Notes: generated from the letters alone by a model not told the origin. A stretch of DNA of 64,000 nucleotides from Tetradesmus obliquus (GCA_030272155.1 CP126200.1:868001-932000); one strand, 5' to 3'; shown: positions 47,740 through 60,357, counted from the stretch's first letter. Numbers and translations are program-made.

Positions 47740-50700
47740 CTACTTCTTTGCTGCGGCAAGCTGCGCCTCCAGCTCTGCTACCCGCGCCTTGAGCTGCGCC
47801 ACCTCCACCTCTAGATGCGCCTCCCGGCTGCCCGCTGCTGCTGCTGCTGCTACAGGCACCGGCTTGTACGGCGTCATCAAGTTCTTGCTAAAGTCCCTCA
47901 GCGCATCAACCCCTCGCACCTCTTCTTCCAGCAGCGGCATCTTGACCAGGTGGAAGTCTTCGTACAAGTCATGGAACTGCTGCAGGTACTTTTGCTGCAT
48001 GCGCACGCGCGCCTCCAGAAGCCGAGAGCCGCCGGCGGCTTCAGGGAAGATGAGCTGGTTGATGACAATGTTGCGCACATCAATCTCGTACTTCGCCAGC
48101 TCCTGCATTGGTAAATACAATTTGACGCAGGCAGCACGCAGGCAGTGGGTCAGGCAGCTCTTCTTGTTTGACTGTCGGCTGTGTTTGAGCTATGAAGACC
48201 AATGCATCCAGACAAAGAATCCACACCAATACATGGCGCCTAACATCAAATCTTGCGCCCTGCCAAAGCTGGCGCATTCCACAAGCTTCGCAGCAATGCG
48301 CCGTCACATGCCGCCATCCATGTCGCCACAGCCGCGCTGCCCCTCCGCCTGCACCAGGCACCGGTTCCCGTTAGCTCAGGATGACGTGCTGCAGCGCCTC
48401 AATCGCCAGATTGTATGCTGCATCGGCTAGGCGGCATCTAGTCTGCACTACTGCTGGACGCCATTTCGTGGCCGCCATGCAAGCCCCTAACAGCCAGGCC
48501 TGCTGTCCGCACCTGCACCAGGCGCTCCGTCTCGTACAGCGACAGGAACTCCGGGATGCACACGCCCACGAATGTGGTCTGCTCCGGGTCCTTGAACTGC
48601 TCGTTGACCTTGCGCACCACATCCAGCATGCCCTCCAGCTTGCCCACCAGCTGGTCGGCAACGTTCTCCTCGCCAGACATGCCCATCATGCGCGTCACCT
48701 GCACATGCACACAGCAGCAGCAAACGAGGAACTGCGTGCGTTACAATCATTCAGGCACAGGCACCATCAGCTTGCCCACCAGCTGCTCGTGCACGTTCTC
48801 CTCGCCAGACATGCCCATCATGCGCGTCACCTGCACATGCGCAATGAAAACACGGCAGCGCACAGGAGAGTGTGGGAGTGACAGAAGAAGATGCAGGCAC
48901 CATCAGCTTGCCCACCAGCTGGTCGGCAACATTCTCCTCACCAGACAAGCCCATCATGTGCGTGACCTGCAGATGCACACTACGGCAGCACACGCGGAAA
49001 TAGCTGGCTTGGCAAAAAGGTTCAGGCACAGGCACCATCAGACTGCCCACCAACTGGTCGGGCACGTTCTCATTGCCAGACATGCCCATCATGCGCGTCA
49101 CCTGCGGCCCCACAAAATTAGCAGGTGTTACGTTGGTAAGCTCAGGCGGCTTCAACACAAAGGGTATCTGCTGCGCCCACCGCTACACGACAAGCTGTAT
49201 GCAAGGACACGATGCACAATGTGCAGCTGCTAGATTGCAGGCAGCAACTGCACGCAGCAAACACACATGCCGTGTTGCTGTCCCTGTACTTTTATGCCGG
49301 CCCTAGGTCTTGTCAGGCAAAGATCTGTCCAACCACAAAGAAGCCAGGCCGCCCACCTGTCCCATCATGTTGCCCACGGTGCCCTTGAGCGTCATGAGCT
49401 TGTTGAGGCCCTTCTCCAGCAGCGTGGGGAAGTTGAGCAGCCGCAGCGTGTGGCCGGTGGGCGCGGTGTCAAACACGATCGTGCTGTAGTCCATGCTTTG
49501 CACCTGCACGGAGATGGGAGACAATGCGCCGAGTTCACAAAGAAGACACATGTCTGACTGGGACCCGGCTGCAGGAGGACAAGAAGCAAGCAAGGGCACT
49601 CCCTGGTGCCGTGCAGCCACTTCCCAACCCAACGATTGCTGCGCCGCACACAAACGCCTGACGGTACGCAACAGCCTTCTGTAATTGTCAATCCGTTCAT
49701 TACACACACTCAAACAGCTAGCATCCGCACGCCCTTTACGCATGCTGTTGTTGCTGCAAAGTAGTGATACCCTCGCCTACTGTACCGCACAGCGCTGCTC
49801 CGCCCACAGGCAACTGCACTGCTCAGCCTGCACAAGCGCCCAGCTGCGGCCAGCCTGCTGGAGGCCAGTACTGCCTCACGGACTGTTATGCTCCACCCAG
49901 CGATCCTGCAGCTGCCACTCCGCACCTGCTTGGCACTTTGGCGAAGCCAACAGCCTCACCGGTGCCTGGTATGATGCTAGCGGATATAACAACACCCTTG
50001 CCTGCTGCATGCACTGCGCTGCTGCACACACATGTACGTCGCACTGCACTGCCCCTGTCTCCAAATGTGTGCAGCTGCCGCAAGCTTGCAGGGCGCACCT
50101 GCTTGAGCACCTCTGCGAAGATCATGGCCTCGTCAATGCCTGGTAATCTTCTGGCTGGTCCCACAACACCCTGCCTGCTGCACTGCGCTGCGCCACCCTC
50201 AGGCAGCTGAACCTATATTCCTCAACTTGCACGTGGACCGCGAGCCTGCAGGACGCACCTGCTTGAGCACTTCAGCGAAGCTGATGGCCTCACTAATGCC
50301 CGGTATGCTGCTGGCTGACACAACAAAACCCTTGCCTGCTGCACTGCACTGCGCTGCTTCACCCTTAGGCAGCTGCATCTGTACTGCCTCAATTTGCACA
50401 TGTGCCGCAAGCTTGCAGGACGCACCTGCTTGAGCACTTCGGCGAAGCTCATGGCCTCGTCGATGCCTGGTATGCTGCTGGCTAGCTCCGTGAAGAAGGA
50501 GTCCTGTGCCCACTCCATCTGCTCAAAGTCTGATGTGTCTGGCGTGGGGTCCACTTCCTGCTCATGCGTAGTGCAGCGGGGAAGAGAGGGGCATGGGACA
50601 ACAGTGTTGGGGTGGGGATGCATGCTCAAATGAGGCGGCGAAGGCAGCTACAATGAGCACATGCGGATGCTGATGTAGCAACTGGGTGTTTTTATGCAGC

Positions 50701-51364
50701 GAATCGCAGCTGCTGGTTGCATGAGGCATCAACTGCTGGAGTGTCCTCCTCAGCAGCCAACAGTGTTCTGGTGGTGGCATAGTGCCATGCTGGATTTCTG
50801 TCTAAAGCGTACTCATTGGAGCAATTAATCACAGCCAGTATACGCGCCACAGCTCCGTCAGCTCTTCCGGCACCCCATGCACAGCACAGCCAGCTAGCAC
50901 GACAGCTGCAGAGGCCTCCTGGAAGCTTCTGCTCAAACAACATCATGCTTTGCTGCGTGTTTGCTCAGCTGCAGTGCTGTGCTGAAGCTGTGCCAGTAGA
51001 ATATTGCTGAAAACTGCTGCAGCTGTGGATACACACTGTGTAAAAGCCGACTTGAATGCATGCATGTGCATGCACTGCTGCTGTGCACGTCCTCTAAGCA
51101 GGACCAACTCACCATTGCGTACAGGTTGGTGAATCCCTGGACCAGAGTGGGCGTTTTTGTAAACTTCTGCCTGAATGCATCGCTAAGGTTGTGTGCAGGG
51201 TCGGTGGATATGATCAACACACTCTCCCTGTGCTGTGCCAGCTGCACTGCCAGGCTGCTGCTGCAGGTGGTCTTGCCTACACCACCCTTGCCGCCGACCC
51301 AGATCCATTTTAAACTTGTTTGATCAAGAATGTTTTGCAGGGTGGGCTCAGGAGCGTCATCCAT
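47740..51364 (-). CDS. GET3: GET3 ATPase (TRC40/ArsA family), tail-anchored protein targeting factor
   Basis: Five exons: 51113-51364, 50426-50557, 49357-49503, 48513-48698 and 47740-48102; 1080 bases, 359 residues, the usual length. The ATG at 51364 opens [25 protein letters not shown] near 24-33 is the deviant P-loop of the ArsA family. [25 protein letters not shown], the client-binding region [29 protein letters not shown] and [10 protein letters not shown] follow in order. GET3 is a cytosolic homodimer that captures tail-anchored membrane proteins and hands them to the ER receptor. As in the plant cytosolic form, the zinc-binding CxxC pair of yeast and animal GET3, expected between INQLIF and RMQQKY, is absent. 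A short acidic/alanine coiled coil ends the protein. Introns 1-3 side with tandem copies of exons 2 and 4 (listed separately). It is divergent from the next gene over 516 bases. Confidence 0.95.
48699..49110 (-). repeat. Three extra copies of the GET3 exon 4 start
   Basis: Upstream of the true exon 4 (start 48698) the segment coding [21 protein letters not shown] appears three more times, ending near 48830, 48965 and 49101 on the plus-strand scale. Each copy is preceded on the minus strand by a CAG acceptor. The period is about 130-135 bases. The copies differ from one another at several codons. Confidence 0.93.
49900..50425 (-). repeat. Three extra copies of the GET3 exon 2 end
   Basis: Downstream on the minus strand of the true exon 2 end (50426) lie copies of [18 protein letters not shown] and its donor near 50250-50320, 50085-50155 and, strongly decayed, 49905-49985. 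The period is about 165-180 bases. The first two still show a donor of the GTGCG type. Confidence 0.92.
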
Positions 51365-51880
51365 CTTCCGCGCAGGTGCGTGGGGGTTGTACTGAAGTTT
51401 GCTCAACTAGCACTGTGGATATAAAGCTTGATCAAACCGTTGAGGACTATACAAGCAACTCAACAGCGACTATGAATGCAAAGCTATAGAGGGCCCTGGA
51501 CTGGTTAGTCATTCCGCTTGAACCAGCTGTCCCGTGGTGCACCGATGTGTGCAGGTTGCAAGAAGTAATATCGAAAGGTCTCTGAAGCCTTGTTCAGGAC
51601 GTTCATCTTGGCTGATTGTCGAGCGCTCAAGGAACCCTCAACATGTTTTGATGGGGCTTCGCAGTCCCTTGCACAGTGTTTGCTGTCGTTGAAGGTGCTG
51701 CAACGATCGACATAACGGCCTATATAGAATCAGAAAGTGCATGTGCAGGCTCTGTGCCAGCTTGCAGCACACCGTGTGGTATGGCAGGAACATCAGCTTG
51801 TAGACTGGCACAACACAGCCTTTGAACAACTTGCAGAAGGGGCTGTAACCACTAGACTACTAATTCATACCATACATATC
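51365..51880. promoter_or_regulatory. Divergent promoter region, GET3 (-) and polyQ coiled-coil gene (+)
   Basis: The 516 bases between the two presumed start codons contain no evident gene. A GATATAAAG word near 51417-51425 is about 55 bases upstream of the GET3 ATG, and TATATAGAAT near 51721 is about 160 bases before the other start. Use as TATA boxes is only a guess. Confidence 0.35.
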
Positions 51881-53341
51881 ATGGTATACATAGCTCCAGT
51901 ACCTCGCAGCAACCAGCAGAAGCAGCAGCCATCAGTGTCTGGAGCAGGCGCAGCCAGCAAAGGCAAGCAGCACGAGCCACATCAGCAGCAGCTGCAGCTC
52001 CCGCTGCCGGACCGTGCCGCACAGCAAGCTGCAGGGAGAAACCAGCAGCGGAAAGCTCAGCAGCCAGCAGCAAAGCCAAAAGCGCGCCCTGATGTCGTCA
52101 AGTCCAAGCAGGACCTGCTGCAAGAGCTCAGTGAGTGACCTCAGAGCTACAAAGGCAGCAGCAGCTGATGCTCAACGATGTGAATGCAACACTGCCGGCT
52201 GCACTCCAGTATCTATTGACCTGCAATTGAACAGTAGTGCAGCCTATTGCTTGACAGGTCAATACCACTAAGTGGTGCAGCAAGTCAAAGCAGTAGTGGC
52301 GAGCAGTAAACCCACGGCTCCTTGCTGTGCATGCCACTGCACATGCTGCGCTCACAATATACATGTATCTGCCTGCACTTGCTCGTCGTCACCTCAGACC
52401 GCCAAGCAGAGCTGAACACGCTGGTGCTGCAGCGAGAGCAAGCAGCACTGCGGGCGCTGCAGGAGTCGCAGGTGCTTGCAACTGCAAATGGCAACAGCTG
52501 CAGCAGCCATGCCAGGCATCCCAACAATTATCTCCACGCACTGAATCTCCAAGCACTTGCCACTACATCGATTGCTGGCAGTGCCAGCCTATAGCTGCTA
52601 CAGCATGATTGCCATGGGGGACCAGCCGTACGTCCTCTTAATTCCTGGCTGGACAGCACCTTGCCCCAAGTGTTCTGTGGACTGCCAGAGCAGCAGCAGG
52701 TTCCTGCCATGCACCTGCATCTGTGCCTTTTAAGAGCAGCAGCGCCTCATCTGTCTGCTTATCTCTCAGCTGCATGCGCGCCTGCTCTGTTTTGCTGCTG
52801 TAGGGGTATGGCCTGCCTGCGCAGGCGTCTGTTAATGCGCACCTGGGCAGTTATGGCTTTGGTGCTTCGCAGGATGTCATGGGACCGCCTGCTGGGCTGC
52901 AGCCACTGGCCGTCAAGGCAGCAAAGAACCACAGGTTCTACGATGCATCACCCAAGGCCTTCAGCGCGGCGCAGGTGTGTGTGCAGCACATGCATGCCTT
53001 GTGGAGCAGCAGCAGCCTGGCCTGGGCGTGTGCGGAGAACACAGCTGTAGCCGCTGCTTGTGCTGCAGCTTGTGATCAGCTGTCAAGCACAAGCAGCAAC
53101 CTTTGCAATTGCAACTGCACAAAGGCAACAATGCAGCCGCGTGGTCTGTTCAATGTCTGCCACTGCCTTCTTGCCTGCAGGTGCCAGGGCTGACAGGGTC
53201 GCAAACAGCTGCAGCTGCGCAGGACAGCAGCACAGCAGGCTGGTCCTGGCCTGCAGGCTTGCAGCAGCAGCAGCAAGCAGCTCAGCATGATGCCAGGTCG
53301 CTACCTCCAACGGCAGGGCAGGTCTCACCTGTGCCGGCCAG

Positions 53342-53372
<31 letters not shown>

Positions 53373-56300
53373 TCAGCTGGAGCCAGGATGCCTGGACCTG
53401 CAGCCGCCAGGACAGCTGCAGGAGCAGCAGCAGCTAACGGCAGGCAGGCAGCACACGGGCAAGTCCAAGGGCGTAACGCTGCACAGCGCCAGCGGCAGCG
53501 TGCAGGTGCTAACAGGCTGCCAGCTGCCGGGGCAGCAAACGCTCGCAATGCTGCAAAGGGGCCAGCATCAGCAGCTGCAGCAGCAGCGGCTGCTGCTGAA
53601 GCAGAGCTTGACGATGCCAGTCCTGCAGCTGATGGCAACGATGGCCAGCTGTCACCCTTTGCGGATGCAGACTGGCGCTTTGACTGGGGAGGGCCTGGCT
53701 CGCCTGCTGCTGCATATGCAGCGCAGCAGCAGTCGCTGCTGAACCAGACCTTCCCAGACAGCCCACAGTTCAGGACTGGGAGGGTGTTTGAGATTCCAGC
53801 TGATGCAGGCATGGACATGCCAGCAGCAGCAGCAGCAGCAGCAGCGGCAGCAGCTGGGTCGATGCATGGGGCAGGCATGGTAGGCCAGCAGCAGCAGGTA
53901 CACCATGGAAGCCCTGCGCAGCTTGCGGCAATGGCAGCACAGGCAGCAGGCTACGGCAATGGGCTGCCACAGGGGCCCCTGCCGCTGGCGCAGCTACAAC
54001 TTCTGCAGCAGCAGCAGCAAGTTCAGGACTGCGGCTGGCTAGGCATGCATTCGGGAGTGGAGGTGCGGCACTGTCTGATGCCATAGGCAGCACTGAACGT
54101 GTGTGGGGATTTGGCAGCTGTACATGTTGAAATGACTGCTGGCCGAACATGCGCTGTTATGTGCTGCGCACAAGTTGCATGGGGTTCAAGGTGCGTATGG
54201 CTGCTTATGCTGCTGTGCAGGGTACCACTGGCTCGCCCGCCTACACCATCCAGCTGATGCAGCAGCAGATGCAGCCACAGCAGCTGCTGCAGTCGTGCCA
54301 CACGCTGGCAGATGTGTCTGATGCGCTGCAAGCTGCTCAGGGCTTTGCAGACCCTGCAGTGCGGATGCACCTGATTAAAGAGCTCAAACAGAAGCAGTAC
54401 AAGGTGAGCTGCGCACCTGACCAGCAGCTGAGCCCCTCAGCAGCAGCAGCGGCAGCTGGTTTGTAGGTGTTGATCAGCGTATACCGCAGAAGCTGCTGCA
54501 CACATTGGCTACATGCAGACACCAACGGCCTGACATATCTTGGCAGCGGCAACTGCAGCTGCTCTGTTTCCTTCTTGAGATACTCCGGGCACTGCTGGGA
54601 CCTTCATGGTCTCTGAGCCACCAAGCACACTATGATATAGCACTGTCCAAACCGGCACCCCCGCAATCCCTGCTTGCTGCAGCTGGAGCTGGAGCAGCAG
54701 ATAGCTGAGCGGGAGGCGACCCGCCAAGCTGCCAAGGCTGCTGCAGCAGCGCGCGAAGCAGCAGAGGATGCAGCACGCGCAGCAGCGCCGCCACCGTGGG
54801 ACCCGGCTGCCAGGGCTAGCAGGTGGGTGCGCTGTTAGAGGTCATGCAGTGCTCCACACATATGCGCCAAGCTGTTGTTCTAGTGTGCGTCACTTCGTAC
54901 GCATGGGTGGCTGATGGTCGTGCTGCTGCTGCTGCTGTTAGGTGGGGTGGTGGTGGCGAGCCGCTGCGCAGCATTGATGGCGCGGCTGTGGCTGACCTGA
55001 GGGCCATGAAGAGCAGGTGAGCCGTGGCGAGGTGCTCCAGTGGCGAGCTGGCAAAACTGGCAGCGCTGCAGCAGCTCTGCAGCAACCGCAGCAAGCACCC
55101 TCTCTCGCTCAGCATGCAGTCTCATTTGCGCATTTGTAGTCAACTTCCTCCATGCAACATAAAGAGTGTGTGCTTGATTGCCTGCAGGTTATCCGTGCCA
55201 GGCCTTGAGCCTTTCAACGCGCTGTTGCAGCAGCAGCAGCAACAGCAACAGCAGCAGCAGGCAGCCCTTCCTGCTGCGCTCAACAGCGGGCATGTTGCAC
55301 AGCAGCTGCAGCAGCTGGGACTGGCCAGCTCGCCGCCTGCTGCAGCAATGCCTGCAGCAGCAGCTGCTGCGGCAGGGAGGCATGTGCTGCTCAACGGCAA
55401 CGACGAGGCGGCAGCGGCCGCTGCTGCTGCTGCTGCCGCTGGAGGCAAGTTCTTCATGAGTGGCTTGACTGAGCTGAAGGTATGTGGGCCTGAACCAGCG
55501 CGCGCCCGCCACACAGCTGGTCAACTTGTCCTGTGTTCAATGTGTGCAGTCTGCCAGCAGGGCACGCTGAGGTTCCTGCTGCTGCGCAACGGATCCATCG
55601 GGGTCTCCCATGCGCTTTGCTGTCCATAGCCAAGCGCGCTGATATTGGGAGCACCAACATACGCTGTTGTGATTGCAAAGCACTTTGCAAGCCGCGGATG
55701 CTCCAGTGCAGTCTTCCATGCGCTTTGCTGTCTTCTGCTGTGCCTGCAGGCTGGCCCGTCAGTGCAGCAGCGCGCTGCAGCTGCAGCCGCACGCCAGCAG
55801 CTGCTGGACGACCTGCAGGCGCAAGTGGCAGAGAAGGCAGCACGCGCAGCAGCTGAGGCTGCGGCAGAGGCAGCACGCACAGCTGTTGAGGAGGCAGCTA
55901 TCCACCGCTACTATGCTGGCCAGCAGCAGCAGCAGCAGCGGAGTCCTCCGCAGGGGCAGCAGCAGAGCCCTCCGCAGGCAGCACAGCAAGTGCAGCTGCA
56001 GCAGTCATCTGGCTGGAACCCTACTGGTGCAGGCAGTGCCTTTGGGCTCAACAGTGGCAGCCAAGCGATGCTGCAGGTGCTAACTGCTGAGGCGTCTGGC
56101 CGAGCGCTGCATGCAGCAGCTGCTGGTGCAAGCTGCAGCAATGCAGCACGCACGCTATCAGCTGGGCCAGTTGCAGTGCGGAAAGGCAAAAGCAAACGCG
56201 TCATAGAGGCACCTTGGCTGGATCAGCTGCAGCAACCATCACAGCAAACTGCACAGCAAACTGCACAGCAGCAGCAGCAGCAGAAGCTGTTATCGGCTCA

Positions 56301-58489
56301 AGCTTCCAGCTATGCTGTTGCAGCGCAACAGGAGCAGCAGCAGCAGCAGCTGGGCTCCAGCAGCAGCACCCTGTGTGTTGCACCCCCTGTGCAGGCGCAG
56401 TCGCTGGCCAGTGCTGCTGCTGCTGCCGGGGAGCAGCTGAGCAGCCAGCAGCTGGCGGCTGCTCTGCAGGAGGTGCAGCAGGAGCAGCAACTGATGTGGC
56501 AGGAGTTCACGCGCCAGGCGAGGTGAGGCGCAACACAGCTGCTGTGCCTGTAGACACGTGCACAGTGAGGATATCTGACCCCTCAATGTGTCTGCATGCT
56601 GCAGCATGCGGTCATGTGTGCAGGCACCGACCACACCCAGGGGCGACTTGGGGACCGGCGCGGGCTTCTGATGATGCCTAGTTGTTGCTGTGTGCTCTAG
56701 GGCCATGCTCAGTGCATTGCTGTCAACCAGGGGTGTTCTGTGGATCTTTAACTTGCGCTGACATCTGTTCACTGCTGCGTGCTGTGTGCTGTGTGATGTG
56801 TGCCTGCAGCGCATTGGAACAGCTGCTGGCAGGCAAGCGCCTGTCGCCGTCTGACAGTCAGCAAGCTTGGGAAGAGCTGCAGCGCATGCGTGGGGTGCTG
56901 GGCCAGGCTCAGGAGCAGCAGCAGGCGCTGCAGCATAAGTATGACCAGCAGCAACAGCAGCAGCAGCGGTCGCCGCGGCAGCGGCGCTCGCCACCGCAGC
57001 GGCAACAGCAGCAGGAGCCGTGGCTGAGTCAGCAGCACAGCACGCTGCATGTGCGCTCGCAGCCTCTGGACCTGGAGCAGCAGCAGCAGCAGGATGGTGG
57101 ACTTGATGACGAGCTGGCTGGTGATGCGCTGGATGCTTTCATGGTGGAGACAAAGATGGTGAGTGAGGCTAGCAGTGCAGCTGGTGGTGTGGTCCGCCTC
57201 TTGCATGTGGCTGCGCAGATGATGCTGCACCTCTGCAACTATGCATGACTGCATGCCTCGACATGTGCTGCATCAGCAGGCAGCGACACACATGCTCAGC
57301 CAGTTAGGCTCACGCTGCAATCTATGCTGCAGTGATGTGCGCTGCTGCAACTGCCCTCTTCAAGTGACAATTGACGCGTCTCCTGCGGACGTGTGCAGCA
57401 TTATGTCTCATGGCTGGTGTTTGCATAACTAAATTACGCCTGCCTGCCTGCCTGCCTGCTTGCCCACCTGTCTGCGTGCCTGCATGCCGGCTGCTTGCAG
57501 GTGCCTGTCACTGTGAACAGCATCCCTGAGAGCAGCGGGGTGGGGTCATCACTGATGCAGCTGATGATTCCCCCGGCAGTGCTGGCAGCTGACGGCAGCC
57601 GCCTGGGCCAGCCGGTGCAGCACTTCAACAGGTGCGCGAAAGCTGGGCATGTATCCGCAGTGTGTGCTTGCAGCGGTGCTGCAGCGTTTTCAGCGACAAA
57701 GTCGGGGCGTCAATAAGGATCGCAATCTTTGGATGTCAGCAGCGCAAGCCTACAACGAGCTGTCCTTTCGTGACTTGCAGCATCTGTTGGGCATTGCCAG
57801 GGATTATGAACTGCACATGTTGGCGGCAGATCAGCGCAGCATGCATCACTGCCATGAACCGCAGCTCACTCCTGCTGCTTGTCTGCATGTATTTGTTGTG
57901 CAGGTATGGCGGGTATGGCCTTGATGCTGAGCTGTCAGGCTGCAGTGTGGCGTCAGCAAACCTGCAGGCCAGGGGCGGCCAAGCCAGCAGCAGCAGCGCG
58001 GTGTTTGGCGGCTGGCAAGACAAGCAGCGGCAGCAGCAGCAGCAGGGCTCACAGCGGCCGCCCGCCTCGCCACCTATACTGCGCGGAGACAGGTGGGGGC
58101 AACGTCCACTGTACTTTGTTTACTTTGAACAGCTCCAGGCATCGTTGGCCTTTCCGGCATGCACACATGCTGGTTTGCCACAGCGCTATAGTGCATGGGT
58201 GCTCCAAACAACTTGTCGTGTTTGGCGTGATAACGGCATCGCGCTGCTGGCTGCCGCAATCTGCTGCTGCAGGTTTGTTGATGGCAGGCCTGAGAAGCAG
58301 CCAGCTGGCAGCGGCACAGCAAGGGCAGCCAACCAGCAGCAGCAGCAGCAGCAGCGTGCATCCCCGCCCAGGAGAGCTAACGCTGGCAATGCACAGGCAG
58401 CAAAGGCACCTGCAAGGGGTGGCAGAGGGATGGGTGGTGGTGCTGCTGGCAGCGCTGGCAAGGCGAGCAATGCCAGGAGGAGGGTGTGA
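51881..58489 (+). CDS. Large polyQ/polyA coiled-coil protein, possibly CSPP1/CCDC66-like
   Basis: Thirteen exons: 51881-52130, 52398-52471, 52804-52974, 53181-54020, 54221-54403, 54683-54822, 54942-55016, 55188-55479, 55750-56522, 56810-57158, 57501-57631, 57904-58092 and 58273-58489; 3684 bases, 1227 residues. Phases agree throughout. The start at 51881 is the first ATG in frame; earlier exons are possible. The protein is mostly Gln and Ala runs. Less simple parts are KQAELNTLVLQREQAALRAL near 90 (helical), GYGFGASQDVMGPPAGLQPL near 130, LELEQQIAEREATRQAAKAA with a second related stretch LLDDLQAQVAEKAARAA, GGGGEPLRSIDGAAVADLRA, and a basic, Arg/Gly-rich end. Short L-x-x-QI-x-E+ helices followed by a GGG-x-PLR segment recall the microtubule/ciliary proteins CSPP1 and CCDC66, but that is a weak resemblance. 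A TGTAA word occurs about 320 bases after the stop. Confidence 0.75.
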
Positions 58490-58970
58490 CAGGATGCCTG
58501 CCGCAGGGATGTTGCTGTCATTGATACAGGACTGTGGCGGCTACTTGATTCTGTATTGCCAAGGCAGACGGCAGCTTGCTAGTTGAACCTGCTGAGACGG
58601 CTGTGGGTTGCATGGGTGGGTGATTGGTTCCGCCACCATTTTTGAATTGCTCGGTCTGGCCACAGCTGCAGGTCATCGCACTTGTGTTGTTGAGCGTGAA
58701 ATGTATTCAAAGCCAGCCAGCTAGTTCTGGGCGGCTGACACTGCTTGAGCAGCTGGCAACCACCTGCTTGGTTACACTTGGTCTGGTACCACCCTCTGGT
58801 TGCCTTTTTGTAACTATATCAGCTGAAGTTGCCATCAAGGTGGTGCTGATGTGCATGCCATCGGATGTACTAGCCACCCTGCTATCAGCTGCTGTGGCAT
58901 ACACATGTGCATTCAAAGGATGTGGCTGGTGCTGCTGCAGTCGCGCATGCATGCAATGGTTACCAAAGGT

Positions 58971-59033
58971 CAACATTTTGACGTCACAAAGGTCACAAAG
59001 GTCATCGTGTCAACATTTTGACGTCACAGTGAC
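58971..59033. repeat. Direct repeat carrying two TGACGTCA palindromes
   Basis: The 20-base word GTCAACATTTTGACGTCACA occurs twice with about 20 bases between, where GGTCACAAA is itself repeated. TGACGTCA is the classical bZIP (CRE) target. Since both flanking genes end here, a promoter role would need an unannotated transcript. Confidence 0.8.
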
Positions 59034-59347
59034 ACAAGCACAACAATGACGTGCCGCACAGAGTAGCAGTCAGCCGCCGCTTGGCGCGGTACGGCTGCTG
59101 CCACTGCAGCCCATCAGCATACAACTACTATCAACAAATGTACTACGCCGCGTACTACGCCGCGTGGCGGCCATGACAGCCGCAGCGTGCAGCCTGAACA
59201 CCTGATGACGCACACGGGTTGCCGTTTAGTGCAGAAAAGCCACAGAATGTACGCCTTTCTTGAAAAGGCTTGGGGTGTGCGTAATGCTTGCAAACATGAT
59301 GGTGTAGTCCCTTCTGTTGCCGCTCAATTGGAGCGCGGGGCCGATGA

Positions 59348-59387
59348 CGTTGATGCTATGGCTTGATGGGTAACATGATGATGATGA
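59348..59387. repeat. Dispersed repeat fragment, also at 25661-25700
   Basis: This is the second copy of the CGTTGATGCTATGGCTTG...ATGATGATG element. The tail of ATG triplets is longer here. No terminal repeats were recognised. Confidence 0.6.
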
Positions 59388-59592
59388 TGAGAATGTACGC
59401 CTTGTACATGTCACTGATGTTGTCGCAAACCCACCAAACCTGATACTAACGACCACCAATGCCTCCTCACGGCCTGGTCGACACTCCATGCAACACCATG
59501 ACAAAAGCGTGCAGCCTTTCTGTTTGCCCAGCAGCGGCAGCAAGTGAATGCAGCACGCCTTGCTTTGCCTGCGTCTTGCACTGCCGCCACGC

Positions 59593-60357
59593 TCAGCAAG
59601 AGGCTGCTGCCTTGCCCGCTGCCTTGCCGGCTGCCTTGTTGGCTGCGGCCAGCTGCTTGCAGGCGGGCTTGTGCTGCTGCCAGTGGGCCAGCTGGCAGGC
59701 GCGCGAGCAGTACCTGCAGCCAGCGCCAGCATCAACAATCACCAACAGCAGTCAGTCACTTGCCTGAAGTGCTACTCTACGAGGCTCACATGGCAGCCAT
59801 GCCTACTGCACCCGGTGGGCACTGGTACAGTGGCGCTGGTGCAGTGCAAGTCGTGCTGCATGCTGCGACGGTGACTACCACAGCTAGCGGAGTGCAGGTG
59901 AGGAAGCATGCATCACTGAGCACACCAGGGCACCTGGAAGGGAACACACACTTGATACGCGCAGCGACTTCACGTTCGACCAAGCGCGGCGGCATGCTGC
60001 TGCACACTAGCAAGTGCAGCAATAGCTATGCCACCGCATGCACAGAACACGCCAACAGACCCACCTTGCCACGCTGCAGCCGCTGCACCTGCTGGCGGCC
60101 CTCTGCACCAGCTTCAGCTCCGACAGCTGCTCGCAGCAGCTGCAGCCGGGGTTGTTGCAGCAGTAGGGCAGCGGCAGCGCAGCAGTGAGCGCCTGCCCAA
60201 ACTCCTGCATCTGCTGCTGCACTTCTGGCCTCCAGATGCGCCGTATGCCGCGCGCGCTGTCAGATGAAGCCGCACAATTTTCTTCCACCTCCTGCGTGAG
60301 GTTGGTAGCAAAGCTGACGGCTTGCTGCTCCAGCTGCTGCATTGTGTTGTCTGCTAG

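Larger units (their letters stand above)
58490..59592. other. Convergent spacer with no gene
   Basis: Genes on both sides end here. Two copies of GTCAACATTTTGACGTCACA lie at about 58971-59033, each with the palindrome TGACGTCA. A 12-base direct repeat (GTACTACGCCGC twice) is near 59139, and a copy of the dispersed repeat also seen in CAT2 intron 8 is at 59348-59387. Nothing else stands out. Confidence 0.5.
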
